From Actinobacteria bacterium RBG_16_64_13 (GTDB taxonomy: Bacteria; Actinomycetota; Thermoleophilia; RBG-16-64-13), in the NCBI GenBank assembly GCA_001768675.1, contig MELN01000020.1, positions 32,688 through 42,463 of the forward strand: 9,776 nt of DNA, given 5' to 3'. Shown in pieces: positions 1 through 6,529 of the stretch. The first letter of the stretch is position 1. Every line of letters begins with the position of its first letter. The notes under the pieces are model-generated. The model saw only the letters and a list, made by a program, of their open reading frames with translations, had not been told where the DNA came from and ran no database searches. A program made the translations under genes and the position numbers.

Positions 1-13
1 CCTAGCAGGTTCT

Positions 14-50
14 GAAGGGGAGCTTCACGCCGGGCGTGAAGCTCCCCTTC
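14..50 (+). terminator. Perfect 17-bp hairpin, probable terminator of an upstream gene
   Basis: Bases 14-30 are exactly the reverse complement of bases 34-50, leaving a 3-base loop (31-33). The stem is GC-rich but not followed by a clear T-run (TGTCGCCC follows), so it is not a textbook intrinsic terminator. It could act as a rho-assisted terminator or protect a 3' end. It probably ends a gene lying left of the window and separates it from the catabolic genes that start at 198. Because the stem is symmetric it could work in either direction. Confidence 0.7.
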
Positions 51-131
51 TGTCGCCCACGCGTCAGTGGACGCAGGCCGTCGGCGGGCCTTTCGACGGA
101 GGTTCTCACGCGAAATCACGCGGATACAGCG

Positions 132-147
132 TGGTATAGTGATACCA
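132..147. promoter_or_regulatory. Candidate IclR-type operator palindrome overlapping a -10-like box
   Basis: TGGTAT-AGTG-ATACCA is a perfect 6-bp inverted repeat with a 4-base spacer, 51 bases before the GTG start at 198. The TGG...CCA ends resemble the operator form known for E. coli IclR (TGGAAAT...ATTTCCA). TATAGT at 135-140 resembles a sigma-70 -10 box, but no good -35 lies 16-18 bases upstream, which would suit an activator-dependent promoter. Two IclR-family genes are encoded in the window, so a site for one of them is plausible. The identification is by inspection only. Confidence 0.35.
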
Positions 148-197
148 ACAAGGCAAGAGACATCCTTTCGGAACGGACAAGCACAAGGGGCGTTCGC

Positions 198-1157
198 GTG
201 AAAGTGCAAGACGTCAAGAAGGTCGCGATCTTCGGGGCGGGGACGATGGGTCCTGGGCTGGCGCAGGTGTTCGCCACCGCCGGATACGACGTGACCATGT
301 ATTCCCGCAAAGCGGAGACGCTCGACAAAGCTATGTCGGTGGCCAAAGCCAACCTCGCCACCTTTGCGGAGAACGGACTTCTCCAGGAGAGCGCGATCCC
401 GGCCATATTAGGCCGGATCAAGACGACTCAGTCGGTGGAAGAGGCGGGCAGGGACGCCGACCTCGTCATCGAAAGCATCGCCGAGAAGATGGACGCCAAG
501 AAAGTGCTCTACGAGGAGCTGGACGCCGTCTGTCCTCCGCGCACCATCTTCACCAGCAATACCTCATACCTCAACATCTACGAGGCTATGCCGGCGGCTC
601 GGCTGCCGCAGACGGTCATCGCTCACTGGTTCGCCCCGCCCCACATCGTGCCCTTGGTCGAGGTGGTCAAAGGACCGGAGACCGGCCAGGAGACGGTGGA
701 CTTCGTGGTGGAACTCCTGAAGAAGGTCGATCGCGTCCCCACCGTGCTCGAGAAGTTCGTTCCCGGTTTCTGCATCAACCGCTTCCTGCGGATCATCGGC
801 CGGGAGATCTTCTTCTTGCTCGACAACGGCTACATGACTGCCGAACAGCTCGACCTGGCAGTGAAGGCCAGCATCATCCCCAGGGCTATGGTGCTGGGCT
901 TCGTCCAGCGCTACGACTTCACCGGTATCGACTTGAGCTACGGCAACCTTCAGAACAAAGACTTCATCGAGGCGCCTGTCGACAACAACCCCCGCAGCTT
1001 GGTGGAACTCATGGAGCGCGGCGAGTTGGGCGTCAAGACCGGCAAAGGCTTCTTCGACTACAGCGATCGTCCTCTGGAGGAAGTCTTAAAGGAGCGGGAC
1101 GCCGCGATGATCAAGGTGTTCGAAGACGTAAGAGACCTTATCTACAAGCGAATATAG
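198..1157 (+). CDS. 3-hydroxyacyl-CoA dehydrogenase-fold oxidoreductase; candidate 3-hydroxy-5-oxohexanoate dehydrogenase
   Basis: A 319-residue NAD(P)-dependent dehydrogenase of the 3-hydroxyacyl-CoA / L-carnitine / lambda-crystallin family, of normal single-domain length. The Rossmann motif GAGTMG is at residues 13-18. The catalytic set is visible: Ser in SNTS (120-123), His143 in AHWFAPP, Glu155 twelve residues later, and Asn194 in CINRF. The end of the second strand reads Tyr-Ser-Arg (35-37) where NAD-specific relatives usually have Asp, so NADP use is possible. The start is GTG 198, preceded by AAGGGG (185-190) at 7 bases; the frame stays open further upstream, but only into the terminator hairpin. 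The BKACE gene follows after 19 bases. In this setting the likely substrate is a free 3-hydroxy acid, oxidised to the 3-keto acid that the neighbour cleaves; 3-hydroxy-5-oxohexanoate fits phloroglucinol breakdown. Alternatives are a carnitine-like hydroxy acid or a true hydroxyacyl-CoA. Cytoplasmic. Family sure, substrate inferred. Confidence 0.93.
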   Translation: MKVQDVKKVAIFGAGTMGPGLAQVFATAGYDVTMYSRKAETLDKAMSVAKANLATFAENGLLQESAIPAILGRIKTTQSVEEAGRDADLVIESIAEKMDAKKVLYEELDAVCPPRTIFTSNTSYLNIYEAMPAARLPQTVIAHWFAPPHIVPLVEVVKGPETGQETVDFVVELLKKVDRVPTVLEKFVPGFCINRFLRIIGREIFFLLDNGYMTAEQLDLAVKASIIPRAMVLGFVQRYDFTGIDLSYGNLQNKDFIEAPVDNNPRSLVELMERGELGVKTGKGFFDYSDRPLEEVLKERDAAMIKVFEDVRDLIYKRI

Positions 1158-1176
1158 CGCGGACATAGGAGCCACC

Positions 1177-2031
1177 ATGAAACTGCCTGCCGGCAAGGTC
1201 ATCATCACCGCATCTCTCAACGGTGCGTTCGTCACCAAGGACATGAACCCCAACACCCCCGAGCAGCCCGGCGAGATCGCGCAGGCCGCTCTCGAGTGCT
1301 ACAACGCCGGGGCGGCCATCGTCCACATCCACGCGCGCGACGAAAAGGGCCAGCCTACGGGCACCAAAGAGAAGTTCGAGGAGATCATGGCCGCGGTCCG
1401 CGGCAAGTGCGGCGAGATCATCGTGCAGTTCTCCACCGGTGGCGGCGCGAACCTCACCATCGAGGACCGCGTCCGCTGCCTCGACGCCAAGCCGGAATCG
1501 GCCTCGCTCAACATGGGCACCTTGATGCGACAGACAGGGGCTTTCGCGGGCACCACCTTCTCCAACATGACCAAAGACATCGAGGCCTGGGCGGCCAAGA
1601 TGAAGGAGCTCGACATCAAACCCGAGATGGAGTGCTACTCGCAGGCCATGTACCGGGATGTGAACAACCTCATCAAGAAAGACCTGCTCAAGCCGCCGTA
1701 CTACGTCAACTTCGTTCTGGGCATGGTGTATCAGGGCGCCATCGAAGCGACCTCGGAGACCCTCGTTTCGATGTACCAGTTCCTGCCGGAGAACTGCTAC
1801 TTCAACTGCACCGCCACTTCGGTGGCCCAGCTTCCCGTCACCACCATGTGCATGATAATGGGCGGCGCCGTGCGGGTCGGTCTGGAGGACAACATCTACT
1901 ACTCCAAGGGCGTGTTGGCCAAGAGCAATGCCCAGTTGGTCGAGCGGTCGGCGCGCATCGCGCGAGAACTGAACATCGAGCCCGCGACTCCGGACGAAGC
2001 CAGGGAGATCCTCGGCATCGTCAAGCGCTAA
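1177..2031 (+). CDS. Beta-keto acid cleavage enzyme (BKACE/DUF849); candidate triacetate acetoacetate-lyase
   Basis: A 284-residue TIM-barrel enzyme of the family founded by 3-keto-5-aminohexanoate cleavage enzyme (Kce). The family condenses a beta-keto acid with acetyl-CoA and splits it retro-Claisen fashion into acetoacetate and a new acyl-CoA. The hallmark zinc motif VHIHARD gives His50 and His52, and Glu237 in VGLEDN is the expected third protein ligand. The first strand VIITASLNGA and the FSTGGG segment (85-90) are also typical. Length is normal. ATG 1177 has AGGAG at 1167-1171, 5 bases upstream. The partner dehydrogenase lies just upstream and should make the beta-keto acid. Given the transhydroxylase in the same window, 3,5-dioxohexanoate (triacetate) is the most economical substrate, giving acetoacetate plus acetoacetyl-CoA. 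The similar dehydrogenase-BKACE pair of carnitine breakdown is the main alternative. Cytoplasmic. Confidence 0.93.
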   Translation: MKLPAGKVIITASLNGAFVTKDMNPNTPEQPGEIAQAALECYNAGAAIVHIHARDEKGQPTGTKEKFEEIMAAVRGKCGEIIVQFSTGGGANLTIEDRVRCLDAKPESASLNMGTLMRQTGAFAGTTFSNMTKDIEAWAAKMKELDIKPEMECYSQAMYRDVNNLIKKDLLKPPYYVNFVLGMVYQGAIEATSETLVSMYQFLPENCYFNCTATSVAQLPVTTMCMIMGGAVRVGLEDNIYYSKGVLAKSNAQLVERSARIARELNIEPATPDEAREILGIVKR

Positions 2032-2080
2032 CCCGGCATCCTACGAGACACACTTACTGGGAATGGATGGAGGCTGAACC

Positions 2081-2854
2081 ATGGATGATCTGTTCTCCCT
2101 GAAGGGTCGGAACGCAGTCATAGTCGGGGGCGCTGGGGGCATAGGCCGCGGGTTGGCGAAAGCGTTTCTCGAATACGGCGCTCGGGTCGCGATCGCCGAT
2201 GTCAACGCCGAGGCCATGGAACAGGTGGTCGCGGAGATCGAGAAGGCCACCGGCCAGAAGGTCGGGACCTACCCTGTCAACACCGACCAGGAGAGCAGCG
2301 TCCAGGATCTGGTGGCCAGGTCGGTCGCAGACTTGGGGCGCGTCCATGTGCTCGTCAACGCCCAGGGCTTCAACATCAAAGCGGCGGCCACCGAGTTTCC
2401 CATGGAGTCGTGGGACAAGCTCTTCTCGGTGAACGTGCGCGGAGTAATGATGTGCTGCAAGCATTTTGCCGCGCATATGGCCGCAAATGGCGGCGGCAAG
2501 ATCATCAACATGTCGTCCATCCGGGGACAGCGGGGAGCTCTGGGCGGGAACCTCGGCTACTGCTCCACCAAAGGGGCGGTCGACATGATGACCAAGCAGT
2601 TGGCCGTCGAGCTGGCCTCCAAGAACGTGTTGGTCAATGCTCTCGGCCCCATCATCACGATCACCCCCATGACCGAGGAAACCATCAAGAAAGAAGCGGG
2701 CCGCTACGAGAAGGTGCTGGCGAACGTCCCGATGGGCCGCATGGGCACGGTGGCCGATCTGGTCGGCCCGGCCGTATTCCTTGCCTCGCCCGCTTCGGAC
2801 TTCGTCACGGGGACGATCCTGTACCCCGACGGCGGCACGATGTCGTTTGTCTGA
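2081..2854 (+). CDS. Short-chain dehydrogenase/reductase, NAD-type signature
   Basis: A classical 257-residue SDR. The glycine motif GGAGGIG is at 16-22. Asp40 closes the second strand (VAIAD), which normally selects NAD(H). NAQG (93-96) replaces the usual NNAG. The catalytic residues are Ser146, Tyr160 and Lys164 (YCSTK), and the C-terminal LYPDGG segment is typical. ATG 2081 is preceded by GGAGG (2069-2073) at 7 bases. It follows the BKACE stop by 49 bases and precedes the IclR gene by 28, so co-transcription is likely. The substrate cannot be read from sequence. In this cluster it could act on a cyclic or open-chain keto/hydroxy intermediate of trihydroxybenzene breakdown. It is a weaker candidate for phloroglucinol reductase than the SDR at 4773, because that activity is reported as NADPH-dependent. 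Gluconate 5-dehydrogenase-like annotation would be generic. Confidence 0.92.
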   Translation: MDDLFSLKGRNAVIVGGAGGIGRGLAKAFLEYGARVAIADVNAEAMEQVVAEIEKATGQKVGTYPVNTDQESSVQDLVARSVADLGRVHVLVNAQGFNIKAAATEFPMESWDKLFSVNVRGVMMCCKHFAAHMAANGGGKIINMSSIRGQRGALGGNLGYCSTKGAVDMMTKQLAVELASKNVLVNALGPIITITPMTEETIKKEAGRYEKVLANVPMGRMGTVADLVGPAVFLASPASDFVTGTILYPDGGTMSFV

Positions 2855-2882
2855 GATATCAGCGTCAGGGAGGGCGTCAGCG

Positions 2883-3704
2883 ATGGCTAGACCAGCGGCG
2901 AAGACCGCACCGCGTGCGCGATCGGCGAACGCGGGAGACGGCGCGTTCGTGGTGAGGGCCCTGGCTAAGGGACTCAGCATACTTGGGCTGTTCGACGCCG
3001 AGAACCGCGAGTGGACCTTGGATGAGATCGCGGAACGAGCTGGTCTTCCGAGGATGACCGCTTACCGCATGATCCGGACCATGGAGTCGGCCCGTTATCT
3101 GGTCCGTGACCAGGTGACCAACCGCTATCATCTCGGTCCCGCGCTCCTTGCCACCATGTATCTCTCCGGCGGGTACGCCGAGCTCGCGTCCATCGTCCGG
3201 CCCTACCTGCGCGACCTCACGGAGAAGACGGGGGAGGCCGCGACTCTGGCCATCGAGGTCGATGGTGTGTCGGTCAGCGTCGATATGGTCGACACCCAAC
3301 GTCCTCTCAAGCGCGAGGTCGCCGTGGGGCGCATCATCGGCGACACCGCCAGCGCCAATGGGAAGATCTTCGCGGCTTTCAAGACCGGCGCTGAGAGAGC
3401 CGAGATCCTTGCTTCCTCCCATCCGCAGCTCACGCTCCACACCATCACCGACCCGCAGGCGCTGGCCCGTGAGTTGGACCGCGTGGTGAAGGAGGGAGTG
3501 GCTTTCGACATCGAAGAGCGAAACGTCGGCACATGCGCCGTGGCGGCCCCTGTGCGAGACCAGCTGGGACAGGTGATCGCGGCCCTCTCGGTGATCGTCC
3601 CTTCGGGGCGTTTCGGTTCCGAGGAGAAGCTCAGCTACGCGGAGGCCGTCAAGGCCTCCGCCGCCGCGCTCTCCGCCTTCCTGGGCTATTCTCGCCGCGA
3701 CTGA
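2883..3704 (+). CDS. IclR-family transcriptional regulator
   Basis: A 273-residue regulator with the two-domain IclR layout. A basic, flexible N-terminus (1-20) leads to a winged helix-turn-helix at about 21-85 (recognition region around 45-66, TLDEIAERAGLPRMTAYRMI). The effector-binding domain spans about 95-268, with RPYL, GKIFAAF and CAVAAPVRDQ as family landmarks. ATG 2883 is chosen because GGGAGGG at 2868-2874 lies 8 bases upstream; the frame is open further upstream only into the preceding SDR gene. Lying inside the catabolic block, it probably senses an aromatic or ring-cleavage product and controls this operon and possibly the transhydroxylase genes. Its effector domain is roughly half identical by eye to the second IclR protein at 9216-9776, so the two are paralogues. 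Whether it activates or represses is not visible. Confidence 0.94.
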   Translation: MARPAAKTAPRARSANAGDGAFVVRALAKGLSILGLFDAENREWTLDEIAERAGLPRMTAYRMIRTMESARYLVRDQVTNRYHLGPALLATMYLSGGYAELASIVRPYLRDLTEKTGEAATLAIEVDGVSVSVDMVDTQRPLKREVAVGRIIGDTASANGKIFAAFKTGAERAEILASSHPQLTLHTITDPQALARELDRVVKEGVAFDIEERNVGTCAVAAPVRDQLGQVIAALSVIVPSGRFGSEEKLSYAEAVKASAAALSAFLGYSRRD

Positions 3705-3782
3705 GAGGGAGCCAGCCGGTTCCAGCGACGCAGTCTCCGTTCGGCATCCAACTTACGATCTGCTATCAAGAAGGGAGCCAGC

Positions 3783-4709
3783 GTGTCACTGAAGTACAAG
3801 GTGTTCCTGCACAGTTATCTGGGCTTCAATAGCAACTCGACGCTGTTCTACGGCGACCGGGACGCGGTCCTCGTCGACGCCTCGCAGCTCTTGAGCGACA
3901 CCCACAGGATGATCGCGCAGCTCATCCCCATGAGGAAGAACCTCACCTATATCTACGTGTCGCACTTCCACCCCGATCACCACTTCGGGCTGGGCGTGCT
4001 GGCGAGCGCCTTCCCGCAGGCCAAGATCGTTGCCCTGCCGAGCGTCGTCAATGACGTGGTCTTCAGCTCCAGCGACAAGGTCGACATGTGGGCTATCGAT
4101 CGCTTCGGCCCTGACATCCCCAGCAAGACCACCATCCCCATGCCCATGCACGAGCCTCGCCTTGAGCTGGAGGGGCACGAGCTACTGTTCTCCGACGGAT
4201 GGGAGGGGGACAGCATCAACAACTCCGTGGTCTGGGCGCCTTCCATCAGGGTCGCCTGCGCGACGGACGTAGCCTTCCACGACTGCAACCTGTGGCCCAT
4301 CGAGAGCAACGTCGAGCGGCGGGTCAAATGGAGGAGCTCCATCAGCAAGCTCTTGGACCTCGATCCCCGCATCGTCATACCGGGCCATCACGACGAAGCC
4401 AAACTTCGCATCCTCGAAGAAGTCCAGGAGGACACATCTCGGTCGTACACCGATTGTGTCGATTGGTCGCTGAAGTATCTGGACGTCTACGATAGCGTGT
4501 ACGACACGGCCAAGAACGGCGCCGAACTGCTAGAAGGCATGAACAAGTACTACGCCGACGTAAAAGCCGAAGACTTCGCCATTCATTGGCAGGCGAGACT
4601 GCTGTTCCCGCATAGTTGCCCCGACTGGTTCACTCCTCTGCCGGGTGAGCCAGGTAAGATCTTTCTGAATCCCAGCGGCGGATTCGACGGCGATCCGCCC
4701 AAAGAGTAG
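3783..4709 (+). CDS. Metallo-beta-lactamase-fold hydrolase; candidate dihydrophloroglucinol cyclohydrolase
   Basis: A 308-residue MBL-fold protein. The metal motif HFHPDHH gives His61, His63, Asp65 and His66. Asp162 (ATDVAF) and His202 (IPGHHD) fill the fourth and fifth motifs. The third-motif His, usually in a GHTxG-like sequence, appears replaced: the segment reads DGWEGDS (138-144) with Trp140 in its place, so metal binding may be altered. No signal peptide; cytoplasmic. The start is GTG 3783 with GGGAG at 3773-3777. The gene follows iclR after 78 bases, a gap with no clear terminator or promoter. It is the only hydrolase in the window, sitting beside an NADPH-type SDR and near a dehydrogenase and a BKACE enzyme. 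Hydrolytic opening of the 1,3-diketone ring of dihydrophloroglucinol is therefore an attractive role. That is inference from context. A lactonase or thioesterase is possible. Confidence 0.9.
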   Translation: MSLKYKVFLHSYLGFNSNSTLFYGDRDAVLVDASQLLSDTHRMIAQLIPMRKNLTYIYVSHFHPDHHFGLGVLASAFPQAKIVALPSVVNDVVFSSSDKVDMWAIDRFGPDIPSKTTIPMPMHEPRLELEGHELLFSDGWEGDSINNSVVWAPSIRVACATDVAFHDCNLWPIESNVERRVKWRSSISKLLDLDPRIVIPGHHDEAKLRILEEVQEDTSRSYTDCVDWSLKYLDVYDSVYDTAKNGAELLEGMNKYYADVKAEDFAIHWQARLLFPHSCPDWFTPLPGEPGKIFLNPSGGFDGDPPKE

Positions 4710-4772
4710 GCGCAGCCATACCCAGTCAAGGAGACGGGCCGAGCATTATTCGCGAGGAAAGGGGACAGTGAG

Positions 4773-5588
4773 ATGAAGTTGGAAGGCAAGGTCGCGCTGA
4801 TCACCGGTGGCGGCACGGGGATAGGCGCGGCGGTCGCGAGGCGGTTCGTGGACGAAGGGGCCAAGATCTGCATCACCGGCCGGCGTCGCGAGATGTTGGA
4901 AAGCGTGGCGGCATCGTTGCCTGCCGGCAGCGTCACGGTCTTCGTGGGTGACGTCACCGAGGAAGGGAACGCGCAGAGGATGGTCGACGCTGCTCTCGGC
5001 ATCAGCGGCCGGCTCGACGTCCTGGTCAACAACGCGGCCATCGAGGCGAACGCGCCCGTCGTCGACATGGACCCGGCGATCTGGCGGCAGATGGTCGAGA
5101 TAAACCTGACTGGGCCGTTCCTCATGATGAAAGCGGCCATACCCAAGATGATCGAGGCGGGTGGAGGTGCGATCATCAACGTCTCGTCCCTCGCTGGAGT
5201 GGTCGCCGTACCCGGCGGACCGGCGTACTGCGCCACCAAGGCCGGGGTGATCCATCTCAGCAAACAGGTGGCGTTCGACTACGGCAAGCACAACGTCCGG
5301 TGCAACGTGGTGTGTCCGGGGCCTGTGCGCACCACCATGCTCGAGGGGAATTTCAAGCCCTTGGCGAAGCATCTCCAAACCGACATGGATGGGGTCTTCG
5401 GATTGGTGCGCGAAAACGTGCCCTTGCGCCGTATCGCCGACCCGTCCGATGTCGCCGGTTTGTTCGCCTTCTTGGCGAGCGACGACTCAAGCTTCATGAC
5501 CGGCTCGACGGTCCTGATTGACGGGGGCGTCCATGTCGTTGATTCGTTCGCCGCGGGTTTGAGTCACTACGGGGCATCTTGGGGCTAA
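4773..5588 (+). CDS. Short-chain dehydrogenase/reductase, NADP-type signature; candidate phloroglucinol reductase
   Basis: A 271-residue classical SDR. The motif TGGGTGIG is at 11-18. The second strand ends ITGRRRE with Arg37 and Arg38, which favours NADP(H). NNAA is at 86-89 and the catalytic residues are Ser139, Tyr152 and Lys156 (YCATK). The C-terminal IDGGVHV is typical, followed by an extra tail of about 18 residues. ATG 4773 has a GAGGAAAGGGG stretch ending at 4764, 8 bases upstream. It lies 63 bases after the MBL-fold gene and is the last gene of the plus-strand block. Known phloroglucinol reductases are NADPH-dependent SDR-family enzymes, so this is the better of the two SDRs for reducing phloroglucinol to dihydrophloroglucinol, the substrate proposed for its MBL-fold neighbour. 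The substrate is inferred; sequence alone shows only an NADP-type SDR. Confidence 0.93.
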   Translation: MKLEGKVALITGGGTGIGAAVARRFVDEGAKICITGRRREMLESVAASLPAGSVTVFVGDVTEEGNAQRMVDAALGISGRLDVLVNNAAIEANAPVVDMDPAIWRQMVEINLTGPFLMMKAAIPKMIEAGGGAIINVSSLAGVVAVPGGPAYCATKAGVIHLSKQVAFDYGKHNVRCNVVCPGPVRTTMLEGNFKPLAKHLQTDMDGVFGLVRENVPLRRIADPSDVAGLFAFLASDDSSFMTGSTVLIDGGVHVVDSFAAGLSHYGASWG

Positions 5589-5623
5589 CCGGCCAGTCCC
5601 GTGGGTGACGATTTCATGAAGCT

Positions 5624-5654
5624 GGGGCCCCGTCGCTTGTGGCGACGGGGCCCC
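5624..5654. terminator. Bidirectional hairpin terminator between converging operons
   Basis: GGGGCCCCGTCGC (5624-5636) pairs perfectly with 5642-5654 around a 5-base loop (TTGTG), a 13-bp GC-rich stem. On the plus strand it is followed by GATCTTTCT, a broken T-rich stretch. The minus-strand side has only a weak T-rich segment. It lies 36 bases after the stop of the SDR gene and 57 bases beyond the stop of the ferredoxin-type subunit gene, exactly where two facing transcription units meet. A further small palindrome, CGCGGATCCGCG, sits at 5673-5684. Confidence 0.85.
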
Positions 5655-5710
5655 GATCTTTCTCCACCAATGCGCGGATCCGCGGAAGTCGCGGCTCCTG
5701 ATATGCGGAC

Positions 5711-6529
5711 CTATTTGGCCAGCGCTATGTCACCCAGGTTGACGTCGTTCTCGGTGATGACTGCGTCGTAGGTTTTCGTGGCGAAGCCCTTGGCCGCGAT
5801 GGTCAACTTGTAAGTGGCGCCGTCGGCCAGTCCTCTGAACCAGAAGTCACCGAAGGCGTCGGTCGTGGCGGTCAGCGCTTTGGCGCCGTCACCGGTGAGC
5901 GTGCATGTAGCCCCGATGACGACTTCCTTGGCGACAGGATCGTACACCGTGCCGCCGATGAACTTCTTGGGGATGTTCAAGTAGTAGACCCGCGGCTTGG
6001 CGCCGAGCTCAGGCCTGAGCACTTCAGCTTTGGCGATCTCGGCTTTGAACTCGCTCTCTTCGCCGAACTTGATGGCCTCGGTCGGGCACGCGTCGGCGCA
6101 TCGCGGGATCTTCCACTCGCCGCCGTCGAGCAGATGGGCGCAACCAGTGCACTTCTGCGCGAGGTTGAGGTCGTCGTTGAAGTAGATGGCCAGGTAAGGG
6201 CAGGCGTCGACGCACAGCCGGCAACCGGTGCACTTCACCGAGTCGATGACGACAAGCCCGTCTTCGCGTTTGTAGATGGCGCCCTCGATTGGGCACGGCG
6301 GGATGCACGGCGGTTCGTCGCAGTGCATGCAGGGGTTCGGGACGTAGTGCATCTCGACCTTCGGCACGGTCCCGCGGATGTGTTCGTCCAGTCTCATCCA
6401 GAACTGGCCTGTATCGGGCTGGGGCTTGGCGATCGGCGACCAGTCGTTGCCCACGTGCTCGTCCTTGCACACGAACTGGCACGCGTAGCAGCCTACGCAA
6501 AGGTCGACGTCAATGACGAATGCCTTCAT
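5711..6529 (-). CDS. bthL: Pyrogallol hydroxytransferase-like small subunit, ferredoxin-type Fe-S protein with C-terminal beta domain
   Basis: A 272-residue Fe-S partner of the molybdoenzyme encoded just upstream. Sixteen cysteines form four groups: 11/14/17/21, 67/70/75/79, 100/103/106/110 and 127/130/144/148, as in DmsB/PhsB-type subunits. Residues from about 190 to 272 have no cysteine and look like a carboxypeptidase-regulatory/Cna-B-type beta-sandwich (GATCTLTGDG, TDAFGDFWFRGL, YKLTIAAKGF). This tail and the length match the Pelobacter acidigallici transhydroxylase small subunit (274 residues, C-terminal beta-barrel domain). That protein is reported to hold three [4Fe-4S] clusters; here the ligands allow four. 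No Tat or Sec signal, so cytoplasmic. The large-subunit stop abuts this ATG (TAG-ATG, zero gap) with GGAGG at 6540-6544, so translation is probably coupled. An electron-transfer subunit of a related catechol or phenol dehydroxylase is the main alternative. Confidence 0.93.
   Translation of the reverse strand: MKAFVIDVDLCVGCYACQFVCKDEHVGNDWSPIAKPQPDTGQFWMRLDEHIRGTVPKVEMHYVPNPCMHCDEPPCIPPCPIEGAIYKREDGLVVIDSVKCTGCRLCVDACPYLAIYFNDDLNLAQKCTGCAHLLDGGEWKIPRCADACPTEAIKFGEESEFKAEIAKAEVLRPELGAKPRVYYLNIPKKFIGGTVYDPVAKEVVIGATCTLTGDGAKALTATTDAFGDFWFRGLADGATYKLTIAAKGFATKTYDAVITENDVNLGDIALAK

Noticed and set aside
36..197. Upstream extension of the first dehydrogenase from GTG 36 (54 more residues)
   Set aside because: That start lies inside the 14-50 hairpin with no ribosome binding site, and the extra residues precede a normal family N-terminus. 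GTG 198 has AAGGGG at good spacing.
198..2031. L-carnitine catabolism (carnitine dehydrogenase plus dehydrocarnitine cleavage)
   Set aside because: The same two families occur in that pathway, but no betaine or carnitine genes are nearby, while a transhydroxylase, MBL hydrolase and reductases are. Kept as an alternative, not as the main call.
2781..2882. Upstream extension of the IclR gene overlapping the SDR gene
   Set aside because: It would overlap the 3' end of the SDR in another frame and add low-complexity Arg/Ser residues. ATG 2883 has a strong GGGAGGG.
3705..3782. Possible internal promoter or operator between the iclR and MBL-fold genes
   Set aside because: No convincing -35/-10 pair or inverted repeat was found in the 78 bases. 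Only the GGGAG ribosome binding site is clear.
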